Shown: positions 53,988 to 64,000 of the stretch, one piece after another
Numbering within the stretch: the first letter of the stretch is position 1
Layout: each line of letters starts with the position of its first letter
From: Chaunax sp. Z400
Taxonomy: Eukaryota > Chordata > Actinopteri > Lophiiformes > Chaunacidae
Reading direction: 5' to 3'
Length of the DNA: 64,000 nucleotides
Assembly (NCBI GenBank): GCA_037577475.1
Contig: CM075186.1
Coordinates: 30,974,834 to 31,038,833, forward strand
Notes under the pieces: generated by a model
Seen by the model: only the letters and a program-made list of their open reading frames with translations
Databases searched by the model: none
What the model was told of the DNA's origin: nothing
Position numbers and translations under genes: made by a program

Positions 53988-55612
53988 CTGAACAAAAATA
54001 TAAACGCAACACTTTTGTTTTAGCTCCAATTTTTCATGTGCTGAAAGCAAAGATCTAAGACTTTTTCTATGTACACAAAAGGCCTATTTCTCTCAAATTT
54101 TGTTCACAAACTTGTTTAAATCTGTGTTAGTGAGCACTTCTCCTTTGCCGAGATAATCCATCCACCTGACAGGTGTGGCATATCAGGATGCTGATTGGAC
54201 AGCATGATTATTGCACAGGTGGGCCTTAGGCTGGTCACAATAAAAGGCCACTCTAAAATGTGCAGTTTTATCTTGAAAAGAGACATTTATAGGCACTGAA
54301 GTGTCAGTATCTGGTGTGACCACCATTTGCCTCACGCAGTGCAACACATCTCCTTCGCATGGAGTTGATCAGGTTGTTGATTGTGGCCTGTGGAATGTTG
54401 GTCCACTCCTCTTCAATGGCTGTGCGAAGTTGCTGGATATTGGCAGGAACTGGAACACGCTGTCGTATACGCCGATCCAGAGCATCCCAAACATGCTCAA
54501 TGGGTGACGTGTTCGGGGAGTATGGAGGCCATGCAACGACTGGGATGTTTTCAGCTTCCAGGAATTGTGTACAGATCCTTGCAACATGGGGCCGTGCATT
54601 ATCATGCTGCAACATGAGGTGATGGTGGTGGATGAATGGCACAACAATGGGCCTCAGGATCTCGTCACGGTATCTCTGTGCATTCACAATGCCATCAATA
54701 AAATGCAACTGTGTTGGTTGTCCGTAGCATATGCCTGCCCATACCATAACCCCACCACCACCATGGGCCACTCTATTCACAGCGTTGACATCAGCAAACC
54801 GCTCACCCACATGACGCCATACACGCTGTCTGCCATCTGCCCGGTACAGTGAAAACCGGGATTCATCCGTGAAGAGAACACTTCTCCAAAGTGCCAGGCA
54901 CCATCGAAGGTGAGCATTTGCCCACTCAAGTCGGTTACGATGACGAACTGCAGTCAGGTCAAGACCCCGGTGAGGCCGGCGAGCATGCAGATGAGCTTCC
55001 CTGAGACGGTTTCTGACAGTTTGTACAGAAATTCTTTGGTTATGCAAACCAATTGTTGCATCAGCTGTCCGGGTGGCTGGTCTCAGACGATCTTGCAGGG
55101 GAAGATGCCGGATGTGGAGGTCCTGGGCTGGCATGGTTACACGTGGTCTGCGTTTGTGAGGCCGGTTGGATGCACTGCCAAAGTCTCAGAAACGACTTTG
55201 GAGACGGCTTATGGGAGAGAAATGAACATTCAATTCACGGGCAACAGCTCTGGTGGACATTCCTGCAGTCAGCATGCCAATTGCACGCTCCCTCACAACT
55301 TGCGACATCTGTGGCATTGTGCTGTGTGATAAAACTGCACATTTTAGAGTGGCCTTTTATTGTGACCAGCCTAAGGCACACCTGTGCAATAATCATGCTG
55401 TCTAATCAGCATCTCGATATGCCACACCTGTCAGGTGGATGGATTATCTCGGCAAAGGAGAAGTGCTCACTAACACAGATTTAAACAAGTTTGTGAACAA
55501 AATTTGAGAGAAATAGGCCTTTTGTGTGCATAGAAAAAGTCTTAGATCTTTGCTTTCAACACATGAAAAATTGGAGCTAAAACAAAAGTGTTGCGTTTAT
55601 ATTTTTGTTCAG
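53988..55612 (-). mobile_element. Tc1-like transposon with 285-bp terminal inverted repeats
   Basis: The 1625-bp element starts CTGAACAAAAATATAAACGC and ends with its inverse. It is flanked by the TA target duplication (53986-53987, 55613-55614). The inverted repeats 53988-54272 and 55328-55612 are each 285 bp and nearly identical. One transposase gene fills the interior on the minus strand. Confidence 0.95.
54304..55317 (-). pseudogene. Tc1-family transposase with a single nonsense codon
   Basis: It begins at 55317 (MPQMSQVVRERAIGM) and stays in one frame to the stop at 54304, 337 codons, the normal size for Tc1 transposases. Codon 44 (55186-55188) is TGA. The N-terminal part is the paired-like helix-turn-helix DNA-binding domain (STRAVARELNV), then a basic GRPR-like hinge (NRPHKRRPRV). 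The catalytic DDE domain is intact: Asp in FTDESRFSL, Asp in LQHDNARPHVA and Glu in SPNTSPIEHVWD, the DD34E pattern. The 276-residue frame from Met62 (55134) lacks most of the DNA-binding domain. I see no other lesion. Confidence 0.9.
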
Positions 55613-55725
55613 TATATATGATGAGATGATCTAAGTGATTAGGACTGATTATATATGATGAGATGATGTCAGCGATTAGGACTGATTATATATGCTGAGA
55701 TTATAAATGCTGAGATGATGTATAT
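55613..55725 (+). repeat. 37-bp minisatellite, right part
   Basis: About three further copies of the unit at 53700-53985. Confidence 0.9.
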
Positions 55726-55875
55726 GTTTCATCAGGATATATTACATCATAACTCATCATCGTACCTCATCAGGTTCATGTCAGTCATATTAACAGAAAT
55801 GAAGCAGCAGCATGTGACACATGGCGGCTGAGGTTTTATTTATCCATGAGGTTTCCTGTAGATTACATCTGTGTT

Positions 55876-56095
55876 ACATGTTTCAATTGATAATGATATT
55901 GATTATATGATATATGATATATGATATGATATATGATGATATATATGTATGTATATATATATGTATATATATTTTTTTTTTTTTAATTATATTGATGATA
56001 TATGATAAGCGATGATATGATATATATGATATGATGATATATTGATATGATATATATGATATTGATGATATGATATTATGATATATGATACTCTA
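55876..56095. repeat. AT-rich simple repeat (ATATGAT-type)
   Basis: Slipped arrays of ATATGAT and TATATG with a short T run; no other content. Confidence 0.9.
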
Positions 56096-56224
56096 TGATT
56101 TCTATTGAAATGCCTTTTAAACAGCAGCTGGATAGACCTCTCTCCTTCACTATAGACACACATCCTCCTTCATTCACCTCCTCACTATGTCTGTCTGTTG
56201 TTTCTGTTCATGTCACCGTCACAG

Positions 56225-56299
56225 GACCACCCGAGGGCCGATTATGAATTCAGGGTTATGCAGAAGTCTCTGAGCAAAGACCTGAAATCACAGCACAAG
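56225..56299 (+). other. Orphan exon-like segment (75 nt)
   Basis: A strong pyrimidine tract and CACAG acceptor precede it, and AAG-GTAAGT follows. The 75 nt are open in frame 1 for 25 residues beginning DHPRADYEFRVMQKSLSKDL. No neighbouring exon or protein family was recognised. It could belong to a small gene between the transglutaminase and exosc6, or be chance. Confidence 0.35.
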
Positions 56300-56393
56300 G
56301 TAAGTGTATGGTAGGGTCTACATATTTACATGTTGTTGTTTTAGAGCCTTTCAGCTGTTTGTCACCTCTACATCACTCATTACTGGGCTGTAT

Positions 56394-56580
56394 AAAAGGT
56401 AAATGGACTGTTCTTATACACTGACCGACCACTCAAAGCACTTTAACACAACCTAGTCTTCACCAACACATGTTCATACGTCATGGCAGAGGTGAGCATG
56501 AAAGCCACCACCTGCTCATCTACAATAACCATTCACACATCATTCACACACCAATGGAACAGAGACTGGGAGCCTTAGAA
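56394..56580 (-). mobile_element. tRNA-derived SINE fragment
   Basis: Read on the minus strand it matches the body of the SINE at 51490-51803, from the ACCAATGGAACAGA core to the terminal CAGTCCATTTACC. Confidence 0.6.
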
Positions 56581-56689
56581 TAATGTAGAACATCAGGGCA
56601 GTGTGACGTGACATCACATCCCAAACACAGTGCTGAGCGCCACCTACTGACATTGGGCAAGAGGGGCGGTTCACCCTGGACATGTTGTC

Positions 56690-56890
56690 AGTTCATCACA
56701 TGAACATATGGCACATAGAAAGACCAACAACCATTCACACTCACATTCACACCTACGGTCAATTTAGAGTCACCAGTTCACCACTACTGCATGTTTTTGG
56801 TGGTGGGAGGAAGACAGAGAAGAACACAAGGAGAACATGTAACTCCATACAGAAATGTCCCAGGTCCTCAGGTGGATCTGAACCCAGGAC
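56690..56890 (+). repeat. Common fish interspersed repeat
   Basis: It carries the ACCATTCACACTCACATTCA...CAATTTAGAGTCACCAGTT...CATGTTTTTGG...GGAGAACATGTAACTCCA signature of a repeat widespread in teleosts. The element class is not determined. Confidence 0.6.
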
Positions 56891-58018
56891 CTTCCTCATC
56901 ATATCTTGTGATGCAGATGTTCCTTCCTCTTTGAATAAGGCAGACTAGATGCTACAATGGCATGTTGCTGCCCTCTGCTGGTTGTTAATCTTTTTGACAG
57001 TTGAATTTTTTATTTAGTCCAGTCCTGAGCTGATATTCATCAGTTTCTTCATGTTAGTCCAGTTATCTGGTTGAGTAGAGTTCAGAGTAGAAACATTTTC
57101 TTCGGCTGATCTCAGATCTGTGAACAGATTCCTCCTCTGAAGTCAGTGTTACATTTGGTGACTGAGTTTATAACTTAAATTATATTTGTGTTACTGAAGA
57201 GCAACTGAAGTATATAAGTTGGGGAGCCGATTCCAGTTCAAAAGTGAACAAAACCCAACACTTAGGTAGAAAGCACAGCATCTGTACCGGATACATTGCT
57301 AATGAGTACTCAGCTCAACCTTATATTTTAGTGATGCGTTCACACAGGTGTAACCCTCTGAGGTCTGTGGATATGGTGGCACGTTTGCTGTTTTTATTGA
57401 CATATTTGTGATAAGCGTGGTGTAAATGTGGTTTAAATGTTGGAATCTGTAGACTCTCCTCCTCCGTTCATGTCTCACAGCGACCTATAGGACTCTCATC
57501 TGCATCATCGTAACTGGTGGAGTATTAAAAATGTTAAATATTTGATTTGAGAGAAAAAGGACTGTTTTCTGCTCATGTGTACACATGGCATGAAGCTTCA
57601 TATGTAGTATGATGTCACGATTCAGTCTAACTTCATCTCAGTCCCTCCAACTCTTGGTAAAAGCAGATTTAAATACGTCACACCCTGTCATTTTAGACAT
57701 TCTATATTAGTGTACTATTGTATTTATATATTCCACTAAACAGGTGAATTTAAGGAGAAATATTAAAGAAACTGTCCTCAGACCCCAGAGGGTTATAACC
57801 CTGTGATATGTTAATAAAACCAATGACAGCAGCAGCCCTGTGTTGGAGACCTTCTGTCAATGGATCCCAGTTAAATCAGGTGGATTATTCTTCAGACCAA
57901 TCAGGGTCCATCCCAGATAAACTGATTTATCCAATCATAGTGGGCTCTTCCTGTTTTCCATGTCAGGAACATTTCAGCACCCAGGTAATAAAGAAACACT
58001 TCAATCAGTCGAATCTGT
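56891..58018. other. Intergenic, nothing recognised
   Basis: No supported feature is seen between the interspersed repeat and the 3' end of exosc6. Confidence 0.4.
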
Positions 58019-58024
58019 TTTAAT
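58019..58024 (-). terminator. Probable poly(A) signal of exosc6
   Basis: ATTAAA on the minus strand, 66 bases after the exosc6 stop. Confidence 0.45.
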
Positions 58025-58089
58025 TGAAAAAAACAAAGCACAGAAAACAGATGAACTATGACATCATCACTTATTGGTCAATGAGTGTC

Positions 58090-60107
58090 TCAGCTCTCGG
58101 AGGGGGGTGGAGCATCCCTGCGTACAGCCCTGGCCAGGGCCTGTTGTATAACCGGATAGAGTTTATAGCATCCCTCAATGCAGGTCCGGACCCCGGCCGT
58201 CAGAGTGTCCTCAGTCAGTTCTCCATCTGACTGCAGTCCAGAAATCTGGTTCAGGCTAGGGAGGAACGCCACAGTCAGCCCACCCTGGCTCTCGCCGCTG
58301 ATCAAGCTGCAGCCCATTTCCTCCGTGTAACAGGGGTCAACCATGTAAGAGGCAGCATCCTGGCGGATGGAACAACCAAGCACCAGATCGTACATTTCAA
58401 TCCCTGCATCAGCGAGGGCAAGAGATGCACAGGTGACGGCGTGGGCCAGAACCGAACCGCCGTTCTCAAGGACCATCACGTTGACCTCGATCTGTGAGCG
58501 GGGATACTTGTGGAGGCACACAGCTGGCTGGAGACTCTCATGTAGCATCAGGGATAGATCCTTGTCCTGGCTCCCCTGAATCCAGGAGCCCCTCTCCAGA
58601 CAGGAAAATGGAGCGAAGCGCATGTCTGTGGTCAGCCTGGAGACAGAGACAGATTCCATTCACCCACTCATTTACTCAACCTCTGTACTTAGCTACAAAT
58701 CTAAGGTACTTGTATTTCACTTGAGTATTTCCATTTTGTGCTACTGTATTCTTGTACTCCATATGTCTCTGAGGCTTATATCTTCTATTTAATAAGTACG
58801 TTCATCTGACAGCTTTAACGACTCATGTTTCCATCAGTCTGTTGATCAGCTTCACAGGTGATGTCATTTTGTAGATGTCATCGCTGTACATTAAACTAGA
58901 ACAGTATGAAGTAGTTAGAATGAGCTAAATGTCTTCAGAGTACAATACAACATAGACATTAATGCAGCAGTAATATTAATGTAAGATAGTAAAACACTGA
59001 CGGGGAACATTTTACTGCACTACAAGTATGGTGCTGATGATCCTTATTTTTAGATAAGTAAGTATTGAATGTAGGACTAAAGTACTCCACTACTCATGGT
59101 GTGGTACTAAAGTACTTCTACTTAATGATCTGAATACGTCTTCTACCTGGTGATATGTCTGAGGTAATGATTTGTTCTTTAAATATGAAGTTGTCTATAT
59201 CAGAAGGACCTTTGGTCAGGTCATATTTACAGAACGATGTTTATTCTCATTTGTTTAGATGGAGTCTGATTGGATGATTACTTCTTCTAGTTTGAACTAA
59301 TGTGACTTTTTTCTTTAAACTCTTGTTTAGTTTTATGTTACACAATTCTTTTCTAATCTGTGAAAATGTTGGAAATTTAGTTGGAAGCAAAATGATCTAA
59401 CCACCATATATATCAAGTTTGTTGGTAAAATTGACTATTGATCAGCTGTTAATAACAAAACAAACCAAATAACCAAGTAAGTAAAAGGAGACTTTAGGCT
59501 TAGATTTGAGAAAAACACTTTAATATCTGTTGAATTGATCTATTTAAACTCTTCTGGTGTGAGTTGGTCATTAACAGCTGATCAATAGTAGATTTTACCA
59601 ATAAACATGATATATAATGAGGTTTCAATAATCTTTATGTATTGTTACTTTAAAACAATCCTTAAATTGTTGATCCATCCATCTGAAGTTTGCAAATATG
59701 AACTAACATAAGATGACATTACAGGTAAGAAATAACCAAGTCAGGCTGTGGCCCAGTCATTTTATATGTGTATTTACTCTGAAGTAAATCAATAAATAAG
59801 TCAAGTACATTACAAATATCATTCCACACCTTCCACATTTCATATCGGTCTCGTCCTTCCGCTCCGTCTCTCTGGGGCCGTAAACGCAGCTCATTAGCTT
59901 CGTGTTCCCAGCCTCGATGTAAGCGGAGCCTTTAGCCTGGCTCACCAGTCCGCACCGGACGAAAACGGGCCGGACGTCCACTTGATCCCGCTGACGACCA
60001 TCTGCTCTGCAGCCGTGAGATGAACGAACGGCCGCTGGTTTACACAAAAACAGAGAGGGGCTTTGGGATACTTCTGGACCGCGTACACGTTTAGTGTCGG
60101 TTGGCAT
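58090..60107 (-). CDS. exosc6: Exosome complex component MTR3
   Basis: This is one of six RNase PH-like subunits of the ring of the RNA exosome, which processes and degrades RNA 3'-5' in nucleus and cytoplasm; the ring subunit itself is catalytically inert in animals. Exon 1 is 59830-60107 and exon 2 is 58090-58636. The joined frame gives 274 residues, close to the human length of 272. The start MPTDTKRVRGPE matches the family N-terminus; an in-frame ATG lies 24 codons upstream. Family blocks are visible: VRCGLVSQAKGSAYIEAGNT, then LEVN-like IEVNVMVLENGGSVLAHAV, LADAGIEMYDLVLGCS, and a C-terminal EGCYKLYPVIQQALARAV. It is arranged head to head with aars1, sharing a promoter region. Human EXOSC6 is, as I recall, a single-exon gene; the intron here is supported by GT...AG sites and a restored frame. 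Confidence 0.95.
58680..59140. repeat. Interspersed fish repeat in exosc6 intron
   Basis: It has the GTACTTGTATTTCACTTGAG and CCATTTTGTGCTACTGTATT motifs of a repeat common in fish genomes and a related inverted motif (AAAGTACTTCTACTTAATG) near 59110. It is probably a nonautonomous DNA element. Confidence 0.5.
59399..59624. repeat. 55-bp imperfect inverted repeat in exosc6 intron
   Basis: 59399-59453 and 59570-59624 are about 90% reverse complementary (core ACTATTGATCAGCTGTTAAT), with a 116-bp spacer. Confidence 0.8.
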
Positions 60108-60717
60108 GCTGCAGTGATGGAGAGTAACCAGAAGCAGCGGTGAACGTGTCCTACCCAAAAACGTGTCACCCAGAAACACAGCAAAGCTGAGAAATGGTTC
60201 CGGTACTGCGTGGCACTGAAGGGAACTATACGTTTACAATAGTAAGAAATACTATTTCATCAAGAATGTTATCTTACCAATTCAAACATCACAAATCTCA
60301 AATCAAAATCTCACAATGTGCATCTCAGAATGACTGGACCATCAGCTAAACACCCAAATAATCATAAACTAAAAACAAACACAAACGAATAAAAATGTCT
60401 CCTAAAATTATTATTTATCAAGCATTTTTTTAAAACGTTTTATCTACGGATAATTGTGCAGCTACTTATCTTTATGAAACGAGCAAAAAACACCGGCGTC
60501 TTTTAATTGCATCAGCCAAGCCATGAGAGTTCGGACCATTGATGTGGCGGGCTCGCCTAAGACTGACAGGAGCCTTATCCAATAGTGATCGACATTTGCC
60601 GACGTTCCGATGCGTCCGGACCAATGGTCGGTTGCCATTGGCGTGCCCATTGCCTCAGCGCTGTCTTTCTCGTCCTTACAGTGGAGCAGCGTGGGCTACC
60701 GCAGTGTTTTTGGAGCA
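60108..60717. promoter_or_regulatory. Bidirectional exosc6/aars1 promoter and aars1 5' UTR exon
   Basis: The interval between the exosc6 ATG and the first aars1 donor has CCAAT at 60589-60593 and 60621-60625 and the inverted form ATTGG at 60637-60641. It is locally CpG-rich around 60540-60670 and has no TATA box. The aars1 noncoding exon 1 ends at 60717, followed by GTAAGT. The start sites themselves cannot be fixed from sequence. Confidence 0.65.
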
Positions 60718-63700
60718 GTAAGTGATTCATTCTGCCAGAATAGCGACTTCTGTGAGTATCAGCATTCATTCAGGTATTGTTAGAATAAGTAACGCGTATC
60801 TTACCATTCCGTAAAATAAGACTGCGTGCTGAAATGTGTCTGTCAGACTTAATACATGTAGCCCGACAAGCTAAGGTTCAGCTTGCCAACAGTTTGTTCA
60901 GCCTAGAGTTAGACTGTGTAGATGATTTTCTGCTCTACGTCATTACTCTATAACCAACGCAGTTTGTGTTGTGTTGCCCTTAATATTGTTCAAATTGATT
61001 TTCCGGTTTGTCACCGTCGTCTCCTCTTAGCACGTATTTGGATCCCGTTTTCTGCCCACCGTCTGCGTCACGTAATATAACGTTTTCTTTGAGTCTGCTC
61101 CTCGCAGAAGCCAGAATTTCCACCCCATCAACGCCCTAATCTCTTCATCTGTACGGTTGCCAACCCGGTGGTTTGGTCGTCAGGATGGGGAGAGCGGCTG
61201 TTTACCGTCCGCCGGCTGACCCCAGAGAGCTGCAGGCACCGGCTGTGTGGTTTCCGATGGTTCCGCCGACGGGAATTCAACAACATAGCCTTTTTAGTTA
61301 CAGACGACGTACTGATCTAAAACAGTGGCACAGTTATTTAGTCCAAAATAGGTTGAGTTCATTTAAAGGTTAGGATACCGAATCATATACTTTCTCTTGA
61401 CTTTATAAAATTATTGCTCATTTGCTCTTCACTGGTTTTTATATTTACTTATTAGCACAGATTTGTCTGTATCTGTCTGTTGATGTGAAATGAACAAGTT
61501 TAATATAATTGCAATCATTGATATTCAAACGTTTAAATGATCAGTGTATTTGTGTGAGCCAGTGTTACAGGCAGCATCCCAGGAAAACAACACCCAAACC
61601 CCATGGCCCTGAGTTACATGTACATTCTTGTCTTTGTTCAGAGCTGCCCCTAAAGGCCTCTTCATGTAATGGTATAGCAGCTGTAAGTGTAAAACACTAA
61701 GGAAGCTCCACCATACAGTCAGACCTGTTCAGAGCAGGTGTTGACATGCGTCCAGGGTGGTCGATCATGAGTGAACAGCTCTGAGTCTTTCAGCTCACAT
61801 CTGATGTTCTAATGCGTCTTCAGGGACCATTGATCCGATCTCACCTCTCCTCTGAAGGAAAATAGACACATACATCATTGGGACAAACAGACACAGTGTT
61901 TTTGACAAGAAAGAACTGAAGGTAGAACATTAGCTGAATTTACAAGAAGCCCTAAATAATTAAGAATTTGCCAAAATAAAGTTTCATAAAGTCTTAAATG
62001 TTTCTCCAAACTCAGCAACTCATTTAACAGTGTTTTCTCCACTGCAAGTGAAAAAGTCGCCTCTGCTGTTTACTGTGTTTGTAAAATCCAACATGTCTAC
62101 GATCAATAGAATGTGCCTACCTGTCCAGGTAGGCACCTGGACCGGTAAGAGAGACCAGACACGTCATTTACATCACAGTAAACAAGATGGTGTGTAATCT
62201 AGACTCTGTTGTTGAGGCAGATGACTAGGCGCTTCTTCAACATAGCCCACGACACATTAGTGTTAGCATTGCTCAAAGAATGTGGTCTAGACTAGTGGTT
62301 CCCAGTTTTTTTTCTGGGGACCCACATTTTTAAAATAACAAACCATCGTGACCCAAATCACAATAGATGTTATCTATAAATTACAAGATTAACAATTTGT
62401 GCATAAATGAACATTTCTGACCATTTTTACTGCCGTCTGCATCATCATATTATCTTGAACAGGTAAACCAGACATTTCAAAGTGATATACATTTAAATTA
62501 CAACTACATTGTCTGTTTATTGAAAATATATACTGTACATATTTTAAATACTTTATAGATACGATCAAATCAGTGCATTTAGGAGGGGTGTGGTATCTCA
62601 TTGTTTTTATCTCCTCTTATCACAATATAAACATTTTAAATAGGCGTCTTTATAAATGAGAAAATGCATTGAGTCTGAGTAAACAGCCACTCATGTTCAA
62701 GGCGAGATGTAGTATTAGAAAAAAAGATGATTAGTCATTTTATCAGGAAATCATTGTCAATAGCTTTCATATTCGCTTTATCGTCCCTGTCATTAAACAG
62801 AAATGTCACTATTTCCAACACCTCAACTGGTTTGTGCTTCTGTTTTATTTCTTTTAAACTGATTGGTTGTATGAATTCACACCTCTGAACAGGTCACTTT
62901 GGGTTTTGAACATCCATATTTAGCATGAATAACTCTATAATGCTGCAAGTGTTGAAAATATTTATCAGTAATTAATAAGCCATTCTTAGGGCACCTGTAA
63001 GTAGAGACTAGTGTATAAACATTTATTGATAAAGAAAAGCAGTTATAGTTACATATCTAGACATGAGTCGGTTTGATAACTGTCTGACTTCCTACAAAGA
63101 CGAAACTGGTTTGTCTGGTTTAACTGGTAGTACCTACTGTGAGCAGTGAAGAATATCTTTGTTTTCTTGTGTCTCTATCAACCCTGTTAAAAAACCTGGT
63201 AGACCAATCATACGACCTCCAAAGAAGAGCTCCATATAAATGTATTGTCCCACTGTAGGTTTGTCTCCAGAGTCCAGCAGCTGTTTGGCCTCATGATAAC
63301 ATGTCATAGTCGAGCTTTGTGCCTTTCACATGCCATGTTGTGTCAGAAAAACACCAACCTCTGGTCCCTGCAGCTCATTCCTGTTTTCTTTAGGGTGAAG
63401 CTTCAGTCCAGTGACTCGATGCCAACATCACACCGGAAGAGTTAAACCAGGTTTCTCCACAGTGATCAGAACAACTGCAAGGCAACTGAGTCTTAGCTCT
63501 GCAGATGACTGTAACTGTCAGTCCACTGTGGACATCAGAAGCATCTGACCTTTGACCTTTTAGTCTGTTAGTAGAACAGCTCTTTTTATTGATGCCAACC
63601 TTTATTACCCTGTAACTGGTCCCAGCTGCTGGGACCTCATCGTTTACAGTACTGACCTATGTTTCTGTAGTGATTGGGACCCAGAACAATGAACCTACAC

Positions 63701-63788
63701 ATGGAACTGATTTAAAAATGGCTGCTTCCAGTGAGCGCTCCATTTTAAACCAACGTTTGCATAATTTTCTTGGTTTTTTTTGACACAG
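60718..63788 (+). other. aars1 intron 1
   Basis: Donor GTAAGT at 60718 and acceptor ACACAG at 63788. No exon of another gene is evident inside. A hAT-like terminus lies at 62292. Confidence 0.6.
62292..62365 (+). mobile_element. hAT-like element end
   Basis: CTAGTGGTTCCCAGTTTTTT followed by GGGGACCCAC and CGTGACCC resembles the end of nonautonomous hAT elements (CAGTGGTTCCCAA type). The opposite end was not found, so it is probably truncated. Confidence 0.4.
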
Positions 63789-63798
63789 CTGATCCAGA

Positions 63799-63942
63799 AT
63801 GGATTCCTCTTTGAGTGCAGCTCAAATCCGTCAGAAGTTCATCGACTTCTTCTATCGCCATGAGCACATGTATGTCCACTCGTCCTCCACCATCCCACTG
63901 GATGACCCCACGCTGCTTTTCGCCAATGCCGGCATGAACCAG
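63799..63942 (+). CDS. aars1: Alanyl-tRNA synthetase, cytoplasmic, first coding exon
   Basis: The enzyme attaches alanine to tRNA-Ala for cytosolic translation. The 48 codons begin MDSSLSAAQIRQKFIDFFYR and end in LLFANAGMNQ, the N-terminus of the class II catalytic domain and nearly identical to vertebrate AARS1. The exon begins after ACACAG at 63788, ten bases before the ATG, and ends at the donor AG-GTACGC (63943). The rest of the gene continues beyond the right edge. Confidence 0.97.
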
Positions 63943-64000
63943 GTACGCCATCCACATGTCTTTCCCAAATATTGGTTCCTCCTTCCACCAGGCCTGCTCT

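Noticed and set aside
54910..55484. Plus-strand frames of about 140 codons
   Set aside because: They are antisense to the Tc1 transposase and its inverted repeat.
63745..63957. Minus-strand frame of 70 codons
   Set aside because: It is the antisense shadow of aars1 exon 2.

Overview
The window is nuclear DNA from a ray-finned (probably teleost) fish. It holds interrupted vertebrate genes with canonical splice sites, fish-type Tc1, L2/Rex-like and L1 elements, a PIF/Harbinger element, a tRNA-derived SINE, an endogenous retrovirus, and unusually many micro- and minisatellites. No prokaryotic-style gene layout is present.

Four protein genes can be supported. (1) anpep (aminopeptidase N), minus strand, 14594 down to 2211: 12 coding exons from the signal anchor through the zinc-binding catalytic domain. 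Its C-terminal exons lie beyond the left edge. (2) A complete TGM2-like transglutaminase, minus strand, 50683 down to 33296: 15 coding exons whose lengths join in frame to 694 residues with an intact Cys-His-Asp triad. A TATA box precedes it and a poly(A) signal follows. (3) exosc6 (exosome subunit MTR3), minus strand, 60107 to 58090, two exons, 274 residues. (4) The first coding exon of aars1 (alanyl-tRNA synthetase), plus strand, 63799-63942. exosc6 and aars1 are divergent neighbours around a CCAAT-containing promoter, the same head-to-head order as in human.

The rest is mostly repeats. From left to right: a solo LTR (568-1291), repeats in anpep introns, two L2-like LINE pieces (15.8-18.1 kb), an L1 with an inverted middle segment set in a 32-bp minisatellite (22.4-24.8 kb), a Tc1-like relic (26.5-27.7 kb), and a gag-only endogenous retrovirus inserted in a LINE fragment (27771-32517). 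The transglutaminase introns hold five different long tandem arrays, a SINE, and a Tc1 relic that itself contains a Harbinger element. Between the transglutaminase and exosc6 lie a SINE with clear target duplications, a perfect 31-bp hairpin, a nearly intact Tc1-like transposon (53988-55612) inserted in a 37-bp minisatellite, and an orphan exon-like segment.

I saw no gene cluster that amounts to a new biological system. The most interesting signals are a transglutaminase 3' splice site that directly follows a long GT repeat, an intron that is about 94% minisatellite, a Tc1-like transposon with 285-bp inverted repeats and a single nonsense codon, and the nested transposon histories. Exon boundaries were placed by hand from splice consensus, reading frame and remembered family similarity.
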